DNA of 33,930 bases, from assembly GCA_026982255.1 (NCBI GenBank), contig JALSHL010000010.1, positions 1 through 33,930 on the forward strand, written 5' to 3'. Shown here piece after piece: positions 7,793 through 15,868 of this stretch (its first letter is position 1; each line of letters begins with the position of its first letter). The translations under genes were made by a program, and so were the position numbers. The DNA comes from Paracoccaceae bacterium (GTDB lineage: Bacteria; Pseudomonadota; Alphaproteobacteria; Rhodobacterales; Rhodobacteraceae). The notes below the pieces were generated by a model, which saw nothing but the letters and a program-made list of their open reading frames with translations, was not told the DNA's origin and did not search any database.

Positions 7793-8511
7793 GCCTGCCC
7801 CCGTGCCGCCTGCAGGGCCGTATCCAGCGACCCTGCCAGATTGGCAACATCGCTGGCCACGGCGATATGGCTGAAACCCAGAGCGGCCAGAACCTCCGGC
7901 GTGCCGCGCGGGAAAGTCACCGCGCCGCAGGTCAGCCCGTGTGCCTTGGCCACTTCGGCAATCCGTTTTGCGGCCTCCAGAGTCTCGCGACTGTCGATGC
8001 CGACGCCCGCATCGGCGGAATAGTCCGCAGGGCCGAAGAACAATTCGCTGATGCCTTCCACGGCGGCAATCGCCCCGATATTTTCCAGCCCCGCGACCGA
8101 TTCGATCTGCACTGCCAGAAATCCGTCGCGGTTCCAGCGGGTTTTGTATTCTTCGGCCTTGCGCCCCCAACCGGCGGCCCGCACCACGGTGCGCGCATCG
8201 CCGCGCGCGCCTCTGGGGGCGTAAAACGTCCAGTCCACGATCTGCCGCGCCGCTTCGGCGCTTTCGACCTTCGGCACCATCACCCCGTCGGCGCCCGCGT
8301 CCAGCACCCGCTTGATCCAGGCTTCGGAGGCCTCGGGCACGCGCACGATGGCTTCGGCCCGCGCGCCGATCGCCATCAGTTGCGCCTGTGCGGTTTCCAC
8401 GCTGGCGGGGCCGTGTTCCAGATCGACCACGACAAAATCGAACCCCGTTCCGGCAACAATATCCGCCACCTGAAGCGACGGCATGTCCAGCCAGCATCCG
8501 TATTTCGGCAT
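7789..8511 (-). CDS. HpcH/HpaI-type aldolase
   Basis: Class II metal-dependent aldolase/citrate-lyase superfamily TIM barrel, 240 aa. It would split or form 2-keto-3-deoxy acids such as 4-hydroxy-2-oxoheptanedioate or a relative. Catalytic H33 lies in VDLEHGP, substrate arginine R57 in RVP, and metal ligands E137 (VQIES) and D163 (FFGPADYS). It is shorter at the N-terminus than typical HpaI (about 260 aa): it begins at the GCWLDMPS strand without the usual first helix, but the start has a clear site, AGGAGGGG, inside the end of glnE, so this is not a mis-call. It starts one base after the glnE stop. The exact substrate is uncertain. Confidence 0.85.
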   Translation of the reverse strand: MPKYGCWLDMPSLQVADIVAGTGFDFVVVDLEHGPASVETAQAQLMAIGARAEAIVRVPEASEAWIKRVLDAGADGVMVPKVESAEAARQIVDWTFYAPRGARGDARTVVRAAGWGRKAEEYKTRWNRDGFLAVQIESVAGLENIGAIAAVEGISELFFGPADYSADAGVGIDSRETLEAAKRIAEVAKAHGLTCGAVTFPRGTPEVLAALGFSHIAVASDVANLAGSLDTALQAARGQA

Positions 8512-11307
8512 TTACCCCTCCTGTTCCAGCGTTTTCGCGATGATCGCCGCCATGTTTGCGGCTGTTTCCAGCAGCTTTGCCTCCAGCGCGGCAATGTCCT
8601 TCACATCCGCCACTTTCACCAGCAAGTCAAGGAAGCCCCTGCCCGCCCTTGCCGGATCGACCGGCCCGTCCACGGCCAGCCGCGCCACCTGCTGAATGCC
8701 GGAAAACAGCCGCAGGGCCGCAACGATTGCAGCGCCGTCCGCCTGCGAAACCCAGCCGGCGCGCACCAGTTCCGGCACCATCTCCACGGGTCGTTTTACA
8801 TCCGCAAGCCCATACAGAACCGCGCCGGTCTGCAACAGCAGTTCGATATCCATCAAGGATCCCGCGCCGTGTTTCAGCTCCCACGGGTTGCGCGCGGAAT
8901 CGCCTTTGGCCTCGGCCAGTCTGGCGCGCATTTCGATCACATCGGCAATCACCCTGGCGCGGTCGTGCGGCTGGCACAGGGCCGCGCGGATCGCGCCTTC
9001 GACGTCCGCCACCAGATCGGCGCGCCCCGCCACAACCCGCGCCCGCGACAGCGCGAGGTGTTCCCATGTCCAGGCCTCGGTTTTCTGGTATTCGGCAAAG
9101 GCCGCCAGCGAGGTCGCCACCGGACCCTGCCGCCCCGAGGGACGCAGCCGCATATCGACCTCGTAGAGCGCCCCTTCGGCCGTCGGCACCGTCAGCGCGG
9201 AAATCAGCGCCTGCGTCAGACGGGCGAAATACGGGCTGATGGCCAGCGGGCGCGGACCATCCGAGGCCTCCGCCCCTTCGGCGTCATAGACCACGATCAG
9301 GTCGAGGTCCGAGGTCGCCGTCATCTCGCGCGAGCCGAGTTTTCCCATGGCAATCACCGCCGCCCCCTTGCCCGGTGGCGGACCGTAGCGACGGGCGAAA
9401 TTCTCGCAGACGGTCGGAAACAGCACCGACAGGCAGGCCTCGGCCACGTTCGAGTAGGCCAGCGCCGCCTCCTCCGCCCCCGATATCCGGCGCAGCAGAT
9501 GCACGCCGATGCGGAACTGCTGCTCCTTGACCCAGCGCCGCGCGGTGTCCAGCGCCGCCTCGTAATCCGCAGCCGTTTCGATCTGCGCGGCGATATCGGC
9601 GCGCAGGCACTCCAGACCGGGCAGGCTGGCGAAAAAATCCGTTCCGACCACCGCGTCGAACACTTTCGCGTTGCGCCCCAGATAGCGGGCCAGTTCCGGC
9701 GCCGTGGCGCAGATATCCACCAGCAGGTCGAGCAGATGCGGGTTGGCCTCGAACAGGGAGAACAGTTGCACCCCTGCGGGCAGGCCGGACAGGAAGGCAT
9801 CGAACTGGATCAAGGCCTCGTCAGGGCTGGCGGAATCCGACAGGCGACGCAGGATTTCCGGCTTCAGGCGCGCAAAAATCCGGCGGGCGCGGTCGGAACG
9901 CAGGGCGGGCAGGCTCTCCCATTTCTGCATGATTTCTTCGGCGCGATCGGGCAGATCCTCCGGCAGCTCCGTTTCCTCGCCGTCGGCGGCAAAAAAACGC
10001 TCGGTCATCCGGTGGACCTTTTGCAGGCGCTCCCTGATCCTGCCCTCGAAAGCCGCCGGATCGCTTTCGCCGCAAAACGCCGCCAGCCGCTGCCGCTTTT
10101 CCGGAGCCTCGGGGATCCGGTGTGTCTGGGCATCGTCGAGCATCTGCAAGCGGTGTTCCAGCGTGCGATGCGCCACATAGGATTCGTGCAGATATGCCTC
10201 GACCTCTGCCGATATCCATCCCTTTTGCCGCAACGCCGCCAGAGCCTTCAGCGTCTCTCGCTGGCGAATACCGGCGTCGCGTCCGCCCCAGATGATCTGC
10301 TGGGTCTGGGTGAAAAACTCGATCTCGCGAATGCCGCCGCGCCCCAGCTTCATGTCGTGGCCGGGGACGGAAACCGCGCCATGCAGGCCCTTGTGCTCGC
10401 GAATCCGCAGCCGCATGTTATGCGCGTCCTCGATGGCGGCAAAATCGAGATACTTGCGCCAGATGAACGGTTTGAGCCGCTCCAGAAACGCCTGCCCTGC
10501 CCTGATGTCCCCCGCGCAGGGCCGCGCCTTGATAAAGGCCGCGCGCTCCCATGTGCGGCCGAGGCTTTCGTAATACCGTTCCGCCGGTTCCATGGCGATA
10601 CACACCGGCGTCACCGCCGCGTCGGGGCGCAGGCGCAGGTCGGTGCGGAACACATAGCCCTCGGCGGTATTGGCCGAGAGCAGCTTGACCATCCGCTGTG
10701 TCACCCGGATGAAACCGGCGCGCACCTCGGCGTAGTTTTCCGGCGCGTGGCGGGTTTCGTCGAACAGCATGATCAGGTCGATGTCCGAGGAATAGTTCAG
10801 CTCCCCCGCGCCCATCTTGCCCATGGCCAGCGCCACCATACCGGCGGCGTCCTTCGCATCTTCCGGCGTGCAGCCGGGCAGCTTGCCGCGCGCGATTTCC
10901 GCTGCCACCAGATGCTCCAGCGCCGCCTGCACCGCCGCATCGGCAAGTCGTGTCAGCGCCCCCGTCACCTGTTCCAGCGTCCAGATCCCGCCGAGGTCCG
11001 CCAGCCCCGCCAGCAGCGCCCCGCGCCGCTTCGCCTGTCGCAGGTTGTCCGAGAGCGCCTGAAAACTGTCGCCGCCGATGTCGGCCAGAATGGACTCGAA
11101 AACCGCCGCCGCATCCCGGGCCGCGACCGAACGCAGCCAGTCGCCCTCGCGCTGCATCAACCGTTCGAGATAGGGGCTGCACGCCGCCGTCCCCGCGATC
11201 AGGTCCAGCAGGTTTTCCGGCAGGCCGGCAAAGGATTCGCGCGCCTCCTGCCCCCGTTCGGCATCGAACGGAAGCGGCGCCTTGCTGACATCATGGAGCG
11301 TATTCAT
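8512..11307 (-). CDS. glnE: Bifunctional glutamine synthetase adenylyltransferase/adenylyl-removase GlnE
   Basis: Controls glutamine synthetase by adding AMP (nitrogen-rich) or removing it (nitrogen-poor), under PII control. The 931-aa protein has two nucleotidyltransferase domains. The N-terminal adenylyl-removase carries AMGKMGAGELNYSSDIDL (161-178, metal-binding D175 and D177). The C-terminal transferase carries AMGKLGSREMTATSDLDL at about residue 650-670. Each is followed by a helical PII-uridylyltransferase-like domain. Length is normal. The start at 11307 is the first possible, since an in-frame TGA lies just upstream. No Shine-Dalgarno is visible and an 8-bp hairpin (11312-11331) sits where one would be. 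It is 39 bases after paaG on the same strand. Confidence 0.96.
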   Translation of the reverse strand: MNTLHDVSKAPLPFDAERGQEARESFAGLPENLLDLIAGTAACSPYLERLMQREGDWLRSVAARDAAAVFESILADIGGDSFQALSDNLRQAKRRGALLAGLADLGGIWTLEQVTGALTRLADAAVQAALEHLVAAEIARGKLPGCTPEDAKDAAGMVALAMGKMGAGELNYSSDIDLIMLFDETRHAPENYAEVRAGFIRVTQRMVKLLSANTAEGYVFRTDLRLRPDAAVTPVCIAMEPAERYYESLGRTWERAAFIKARPCAGDIRAGQAFLERLKPFIWRKYLDFAAIEDAHNMRLRIREHKGLHGAVSVPGHDMKLGRGGIREIEFFTQTQQIIWGGRDAGIRQRETLKALAALRQKGWISAEVEAYLHESYVAHRTLEHRLQMLDDAQTHRIPEAPEKRQRLAAFCGESDPAAFEGRIRERLQKVHRMTERFFAADGEETELPEDLPDRAEEIMQKWESLPALRSDRARRIFARLKPEILRRLSDSASPDEALIQFDAFLSGLPAGVQLFSLFEANPHLLDLLVDICATAPELARYLGRNAKVFDAVVGTDFFASLPGLECLRADIAAQIETAADYEAALDTARRWVKEQQFRIGVHLLRRISGAEEAALAYSNVAEACLSVLFPTVCENFARRYGPPPGKGAAVIAMGKLGSREMTATSDLDLIVVYDAEGAEASDGPRPLAISPYFARLTQALISALTVPTAEGALYEVDMRLRPSGRQGPVATSLAAFAEYQKTEAWTWEHLALSRARVVAGRADLVADVEGAIRAALCQPHDRARVIADVIEMRARLAEAKGDSARNPWELKHGAGSLMDIELLLQTGAVLYGLADVKRPVEMVPELVRAGWVSQADGAAIVAALRLFSGIQQVARLAVDGPVDPARAGRGFLDLLVKVADVKDIAALEAKLLETAANMAAIIAKTLEQEG

Positions 11308-11346
11308 AGGGCCAGAATGGCATCATTCCGGCGCGGGTCAAGCGGC

Positions 11347-12123
11347 TTATCGCCCCTCGTATTTCGGCGGACGTTTTTCCATGAAGGCCGTGACCCCCTC
11401 CAGAAAATCGCGGGATTTTCCGGCCTCACCCTGCAATTCCGCCTCGACCTGCAACTGCTGCTCCAGCGTATGGTCCAGTGAACCGCGCAGCGCCTGTTTG
11501 ATCAGGCGATAGGCCTTCGTCGGCCCCTTGGCCAGATGCTGCGCCCGCGCGTCGATCACGGCGGCGAAATCGTCATCCTCGACACATTCCCAGATCATGC
11601 CCCAGTCGTCGGCCTGCTGCGCCGAAATCCGGTCGGCAAACAGCGCCGCCCCCATCGCCTTGGCAATCCCCATCTGGCGCGGCAGCCAGTAGGTGCCCCC
11701 CGCATCCGGTATCAGGCCGATGCGGGCGAAGGCCTGCAGGAAAAACGCCGACTTCGCCGCGATCACCACATCCGCCGCCAGCGCGAGGTTCGCCCCCGCC
11801 CCCGCCGCCGCACCGTTCACGGCCGAGATCGTCGGGATCGGGCAATCGTAGATCGCCTTGAGCATCGGTTCGTATTCTTCCTTGAGGGTGCGCTCCAGAT
11901 CGATGTCGCCGGCATTCTTGCGATCGCCCAGATCCTGACCGGAACAGAAACCGCGCCCGGCACCGGTCAGCACCAGCACCCGCGCATCTTTTCCCGCCTG
12001 CCCGGCCGCATGGGTAATCTCGGCCCGCATCCGCGCATTCAGCCCGTTCATCACATCGGGGCGGTTCAGCGTGATACGCGCCACATCGTCGGCAACGGTA
12101 TAGAGAATGGTTTCGTAGTTCAT
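11347..12123 (-). CDS. paaG: PaaG-type enoyl-CoA isomerase/hydratase
   Basis: Crotonase-superfamily protein of 258 aa resembling PaaG, the 2-(1,2-epoxy-1,2-dihydrophenyl)acetyl-CoA isomerase of aerobic phenylacetate breakdown. GAGRGFCSGQDLGDR (54-68), the oxyanion-hole AAAGAGANLAL, and GLIPDAGGTYWLPR with catalytic aspartate D140 in place of the usual hydratase glutamate are PaaG hallmarks. No other paa gene is in the window, so a wider role in CoA-ester isomerisation is possible. The ATG follows AGGAGG. It has its own well-formed promoter with a palindromic operator in the spacer, suggesting control by an effector-responsive repressor. It precedes glnE by 39 bases. Confidence 0.85.
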   Translation of the reverse strand: MNYETILYTVADDVARITLNRPDVMNGLNARMRAEITHAAGQAGKDARVLVLTGAGRGFCSGQDLGDRKNAGDIDLERTLKEEYEPMLKAIYDCPIPTISAVNGAAAGAGANLALAADVVIAAKSAFFLQAFARIGLIPDAGGTYWLPRQMGIAKAMGAALFADRISAQQADDWGMIWECVEDDDFAAVIDARAQHLAKGPTKAYRLIKQALRGSLDHTLEQQLQVEAELQGEAGKSRDFLEGVTAFMEKRPPKYEGR

Positions 12124-12147
12124 GGGTCAGCCTCCTGATTCACAGGG

Positions 12148-12175
12148 AGCATAAACCGACCGCGCGGTCAATCAA
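12148..12175 (-). promoter_or_regulatory. paaG promoter with 12-bp palindromic operator in the spacer
   Basis: On the minus strand: TTGATT (12170-12175), 16-base spacer, TATGCT (12148-12153), about 25 bases before the paaG ATG. The spacer holds the perfect palindrome GACCGCGCGGTC (12158-12169). A short palindrome between -35 and -10 is the classic position for a repressor, and the GACCG-N2-CGGTC shape is typical of TetR-family operators. The regulator is not in this window. Confidence 0.5.
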
Positions 12176-12189
12176 ACCCCGACGTGGCG

Positions 12190-12639
12190 TCAGTCCCCGA
12201 TCAGGCTGGCCAGCCGGTCGCGTTCCTCGTCGCTTAGTCCGTCATCCGGTTTTTCCGCCCTGCTTCGTCGCCGGATAAAACCGATCACACCGGCTCCGCC
12301 GATCAGGAACAGGATGGGGCCGGTAAACCACAGGATCGCATTGCGCAGGCTGAACTTGGGTTTCAGCAGGATAAACTCGCCATAGCGGTCAACGACGTAA
12401 TCCTCGACCTCCTGATCCGTATCGCCTGCCACCAGACGCTCGCGCACCAGCAAACGCAAATCGCGCGCAAGATCCGCGTTGGAATCGTCGATATTCTCGT
12501 TCTGGCAAACAAGACACCGAAGCCCCTTGGAAATCTCGCGGGCGCGCTCCTCCATAACCGGATCGTCCAGAATTTCGTCCGGCTCGACAGCAAACGCCGG
12601 CACGGCAAGCACAAGGAGCAGAAGCAGAAATCTCAGCAT
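12190..12639 (-). CDS. ccmH: Cytochrome c maturation protein CcmH (CycL)
   Basis: Periplasm-facing thiol protein of 149 aa that reduces or presents apocytochrome c cysteines for heme ligation by CcmF. Signal peptide at residues 1-17 (cut near AFA-VEP). The thiol motif LRCLVCQ (40-46; C42, C45) is followed by the family helix ENIDDSNADLARDLR. One TM helix lies at 101-122, then a basic cytoplasmic tail. The start at 12639 is set by the signal peptide; an ORF open further upstream runs into ccmF. It begins four bases after the ccmF stop, so the two are co-translated. No TPR (CcmI-like) extension is present. Confidence 0.95.
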   Translation of the reverse strand: MLRFLLLLLVLAVPAFAVEPDEILDDPVMEERAREISKGLRCLVCQNENIDDSNADLARDLRLLVRERLVAGDTDQEVEDYVVDRYGEFILLKPKFSLRNAILWFTGPILFLIGGAGVIGFIRRRSRAEKPDDGLSDEERDRLASLIGD

Positions 12640-12643
12640 ATCC

Positions 12644-14632
12644 CTACTCCGCCGGCACGGCTTCGACCGGTTTTCCTGCCGGTTTGTTGGCCGGTGCCGC
12701 AACACGATACCGCCGGTCCGACAGGCTCAGCAAACCACCGACGGCCATCACCAGCAGGCCGATCCACAGCCATGCGGTAAACGGCTTGATATAGCTGCGC
12801 ACGGCCCAGCTGCCGTCATCCTGTTTGTCACCGACCACGATGTAGAGGTCACGCAGCAGATTCTGCTGGATGCCGGCCTCGGTCGTCGGCATGCCCTCGA
12901 CCGGATATACCCGTTTTTCCGGCGACAGGCTGGCCACCAGTTTACCGTCCTCGAAAACGCTGAAATGCCCCCGCTGCGCGATATAGTTCGGCCCCTGGAC
13001 GGTTTCGACCCCGTCGAACAGCACCTCGTATTTCCCGAGGGGATAACGTTCGCCGGGATTGACCGTGCGGATATCCTCGGTTTCCAGTGCTGTCAGAACC
13101 GTGATTGCAAAGATCACGATCCCCAGACCGAAATGCGATACCATCTTCCCCCATTCGGAACGGGGGAAATTGCGGAAACGGCGCAGGCTCTCGCCAAGCG
13201 ACGCCCGCCCGAGCTTCGCCCGATAGGAAATATCGACAACTGCCCCGGCCGCGACCCAGAAGGCCAGCGCCAGACCGATGGGGGCCAGCATGCCCTCGCC
13301 GGTTTGCAGCGTCCACACCAGCGCCAGCAATACCACGGTCAGAATGACGACCCCTTGCAAGGGTTTCATGGTTTTTTTCAGCTTGCCCCGTTTCCACGGC
13401 ACCATCGAGCCGATCGGCAGCAGAATCGCCAGCAACACCATAAAGGGTGTGAAAGCCATGTCGAAGAACGGCGCGCCGACCGAAACCTTGGCGCCGGTAA
13501 AGGCCTCGGCGATCAACGGCCAGATTGTGCCCACAAAGACAACCGCGGCCGAGACCGCCAGCAACAGATTGTTCAGCACCAGCGCGCTTTCGCGACTGAC
13601 GACCCCGAACACCGCACTCGTTTTCAGCGTCGAGGCCCGAATCGCGAACAACGTCAGCGCCCCGCCGATAGTGATCAGGATAATTCCGAACACGAACATC
13701 CCGCGGGTCGGGTCGGTTGCAAAAGCATGCACCGAGGTCAGAACGCCGGACCGCACAATGAACGTCCCGATCAGGCTGAAGGAAAACGCCAGGATCGCCA
13801 GCAGGATGGTCCAGCTTTTGAGCGCGTTGCGTTTTTCGACCACAATCGCCGAATGCAACAGCGCCGTTGCCACCAGCCACGGCATGAAGCTGGAGTTTTC
13901 AACCGGATCCCAGAACCACCAGCCACCCCAGCCAAGCTCGTAGTAGGCCCACCAGCTGCCCAGACCGATTCCGATGGTCAGGAAAACCCAGGCGGCCAGC
14001 GTCCACGGACGCACCCAGCGGGCCCAGGCCGCGTCGACCTTGCCTTCCAGCAAGGCGGCAATGGCGAAGCTGAACGAAACCGAAAGCCCCACATAACCGA
14101 GGTAAAGGAACGGCGGATGGAACGCCAGGCCGAGATCCTGCAACAGCGGGTTCAACCCTTCACCGTCAATCGGCGGACGTGCCAGACGCAGGAACGGGTT
14201 GGAGGTGAACAGGATAAACGACAGGAACGAAACGCTGATCATTGCCTGAATGGACAACACGCGCGCCTTCAGGCTGGGCGGCAACCCCTTGCCGAACACA
14301 GCCACCATCGCCCCGAAAATCGCCAGAATGGTATTCCACATCAGCAGCGATCCCTCGTGATTCGCCCAGACACCGGTGATCTTGTAGATCATCGGCTTCG
14401 ACGAATGGGAATTGGCAGCAACGAGGCGAACCGAGAAGTCCGACGTGACAAACGCATACATCAACGCCGCGAAAGACAGCCCGACCAGCACCACCTGCAC
14501 CTGCGAGGCCGGCGTCCCGAACCGCATCCAGTCGGCCCAGCCCTTCTGTGCCCCGATCATGGGCACGATGGCCTGCAAAATCGCCACGCCGAAGGCCAGC
14601 ACGAGCGCGAAATGTCCGAGTTCAACAATCAT
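12644..14632 (-). CDS. ccmF: Heme lyase subunit CcmF
   Basis: Large polytopic inner-membrane protein (662 aa, about 14-15 TM segments) that attaches heme from CcmE to apocytochrome c. The WWD heme-handling signature GWGGWWFWDPVEN lies at about residues 233-246, with conserved periplasmic histidines around it. A large periplasmic loop precedes the last helix near 615-635. The start has AGGGGATT just upstream and its own promoter 30-55 bases away. In this genome the lysis cassette separates ccmF from ccmE, its heme donor; the other ccm genes (A, B, C, D, G) are not in the window. Confidence 0.97.
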   Translation of the reverse strand: MIVELGHFALVLAFGVAILQAIVPMIGAQKGWADWMRFGTPASQVQVVLVGLSFAALMYAFVTSDFSVRLVAANSHSSKPMIYKITGVWANHEGSLLMWNTILAIFGAMVAVFGKGLPPSLKARVLSIQAMISVSFLSFILFTSNPFLRLARPPIDGEGLNPLLQDLGLAFHPPFLYLGYVGLSVSFSFAIAALLEGKVDAAWARWVRPWTLAAWVFLTIGIGLGSWWAYYELGWGGWWFWDPVENSSFMPWLVATALLHSAIVVEKRNALKSWTILLAILAFSFSLIGTFIVRSGVLTSVHAFATDPTRGMFVFGIILITIGGALTLFAIRASTLKTSAVFGVVSRESALVLNNLLLAVSAAVVFVGTIWPLIAEAFTGAKVSVGAPFFDMAFTPFMVLLAILLPIGSMVPWKRGKLKKTMKPLQGVVILTVVLLALVWTLQTGEGMLAPIGLALAFWVAAGAVVDISYRAKLGRASLGESLRRFRNFPRSEWGKMVSHFGLGIVIFAITVLTALETEDIRTVNPGERYPLGKYEVLFDGVETVQGPNYIAQRGHFSVFEDGKLVASLSPEKRVYPVEGMPTTEAGIQQNLLRDLYIVVGDKQDDGSWAVRSYIKPFTAWLWIGLLVMAVGGLLSLSDRRYRVAAPANKPAGKPVEAVPAE

Positions 14633-14660
14633 GTTACGAATCCCCTGTTATTCGACGGCG

Positions 14661-14689
14661 ATCATACGCAGGGCCAAACCCATATTCAA
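14661..14689 (-). promoter_or_regulatory. Putative ccmF promoter
   Basis: TTGAAT (14684-14689), 17-base spacer, TATGAT (14661-14666) on the minus strand, 28 bases before the ccmF ATG. This is one of the best sigma-70-like matches in the window. It lies after the holin stop, so ccmF-ccmH need not depend on transcription through the lysis genes. Confidence 0.6.
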
Positions 14690-14717
14690 ATTGCATTTAC
14701 GTGATCGGCGCATTTGC

Positions 14718-14742
14718 CGCCCCTGCAGAATTCAGCGGGGCG
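14718..14742 (-). terminator. GC-rich hairpin downstream of the holin
   Basis: CGCCCC-GC and GC-A-GGGGCG arms with an eight-base loop, starting nine bases after the holin stop. About eight base pairs with one bulge. No T-run follows, so it could be a weak or Rho-assisted terminator, or an mRNA 3'-end stabiliser. Confidence 0.35.
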
Positions 14743-14750
14743 ACACACTG

Positions 14751-15266
14751 CTATTTTCTCATCCGCAGCGCGCGCCATTCCTCAAGCGCCGGATTTCCGT
14801 CAGCACGGAGCGGCGCTTCCCCCGCATTTTTCCCGGACAGGACCGTCGCCGGAAGCACAGGCGCGGCGCGACCTTCGCGGGCATAGTGCATTTCCCGTGC
14901 GCCGAAATAGAACGACACAACAGCCCCCAACAACCACCAGAGCGGCTCCGGCACATGCGCCAGCCCCTGCATCCGGCCGGCAAAGGCTTGCGGGTCAATC
15001 ATGGCAAAGACAAACAACCCCACCGTTCCCAATGCCATCACCGGTCGGGGCAAACGGTTCAATCCGTTGATCAGACTGTCGAACCACCCGCTTCCGGCCC
15101 GCCCGAATTCCGCGCTGTATTGCGCCAGAGAAGCCATCGACTGCGCCCGTGCGGCCAGTTCCGCCTTGGTTTTGTTGACGGTAAACACCTCGGCCACCCC
15201 CTCGACCGCGCCCCCCACATCGCGCGCCGCCGATCCGATGCCGAATATCCGTTCGATCACCCCCAT
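14751..15266 (-). CDS. Holin of the GTA three-TM type
   Basis: 171-aa small membrane protein of the family named for gene-transfer-agent release (GTA_holin_3TM). It would form the inner-membrane lesion that lets the endolysin reach peptidoglycan. A weakly hydrophobic or amphipathic N-terminal segment (residues 1-28) is followed by a charged stretch, then clear membrane helices at about 74-92 (MALGTVGLFVFAMIDP) and 107-123 (PEPLWWLLGAVVSFYFGARE). The RLPRP before the first helix and VPEPLWWLLGA are the recognisable family blocks. Its start overlaps the endolysin stop by 10 bases, with GGAGGG eight bases before the ATG. The endolysin-holin order matches the lysis pair of R. capsulatus GTA as I recall it. 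Residual prophage origin is the main alternative. Confidence 0.85.
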   Translation of the reverse strand: MGVIERIFGIGSAARDVGGAVEGVAEVFTVNKTKAELAARAQSMASLAQYSAEFGRAGSGWFDSLINGLNRLPRPVMALGTVGLFVFAMIDPQAFAGRMQGLAHVPEPLWWLLGAVVSFYFGAREMHYAREGRAAPVLPATVLSGKNAGEAPLRADGNPALEEWRALRMRK

Positions 15267-15868
15267 GCCGCAACCCTCCGCGCATGTTCTGCATCGCTCA
15301 GGTGAAAACGGGCCGAGATGAACTCCTCCGCCCGCGCAATCCAGCCCCCCTTGCCTCCGTCACGCCGCCGCGCGTATTTGCGCGAGGACGGCCGGCGGTC
15401 CGCCAGCCGGTAGTAGTAATTCCTCCGCTCGATCCCGTATGCATCCGCCAGATGCTCCGGCGCCACCCCGAGCGCCGCTTCCGCTGCACCGAAAGTCTGC
15501 GGCCCCAGCACGCCGTCCACCGCCACCGGAAACCCGAATTCCCCGAGCAACCGTTGCAAAATCGTGACCGCCGCGCTTCCGGCGTTCACATACATATCGA
15601 AAACCGTTGCCTGCAAAGCCTCGGGCAGCCGGTCGATTCCGGGCTTGTGAAAATACTCCTTTTTATAGATTTCCACCGCTTGCGCCCGTGTCAGGGCCCG
15701 CACATCGGCCACATCAACCGCACCGTTTTCGTCCAGATCAAGCCCCAGGCGCCGCATGGTGCCGAGCGTCACCCCGAAATTCGTTGCCCCGCCCGGATCC
15801 TCGGGGTCATTCACAAATCCCCCCTCGCGCCGCAAAATACCGACCACGATGTCATCAACAGATGCCAT
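15257..15868 (-). CDS. GH108 endolysin (N-acetylmuramidase) with EF-hand-like loop
   Basis: 203-aa peptidoglycan hydrolase. Catalytic glutamate E15 is in the family signature REGGFVNDPEDPGGATNFGVT (14-34). The lysozyme-like domain runs to about 110 and a peptidoglycan-binding domain (PG_binding_3 type; DGVLGPQTFGA) fills 115-190. No signal peptide, so export must depend on the holin encoded next. Residues 44-55 (DLDENGAVDVAD) fit an EF-hand calcium loop: D, D, N, G, V and D at positions 1, 3, 5, 6, 8 and 9, with D at 12. The start at 15868 is fixed by ACAGGAG seven bases upstream, but that site is buried in a hairpin. It follows ccmE by 75 bases. Confidence 0.88.
   Translation of the reverse strand: MASVDDIVVGILRREGGFVNDPEDPGGATNFGVTLGTMRRLGLDLDENGAVDVADVRALTRAQAVEIYKKEYFHKPGIDRLPEALQATVFDMYVNAGSAAVTILQRLLGEFGFPVAVDGVLGPQTFGAAEAALGVAPEHLADAYGIERRNYYYRLADRRPSSRKYARRRDGGKGGWIARAEEFISARFHLSDAEHARRVAAWG

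Noticed and set aside
7417..11481. Very long plus-strand open frame (about 1354 codons) antisense to glnE and the aldolase
   Set aside because: The translation is rich in Arg, His, Gln and Pro with no recognisable domain, typical of a shadow frame in GC-rich DNA. The opposite strand holds clear family motifs throughout.
12479..14704. Long plus-strand open frame antisense to ccmF
   Set aside because: Low-complexity Arg/Gln/His composition and no motifs; ccmF on the minus strand has the full WWD signature and TM pattern.
14751..15868. A complete prophage
   Set aside because: Only lysin and holin are present. No integrase, repressor, structural gene or attachment repeat flanks them, and neighbours on both sides are ccm genes.
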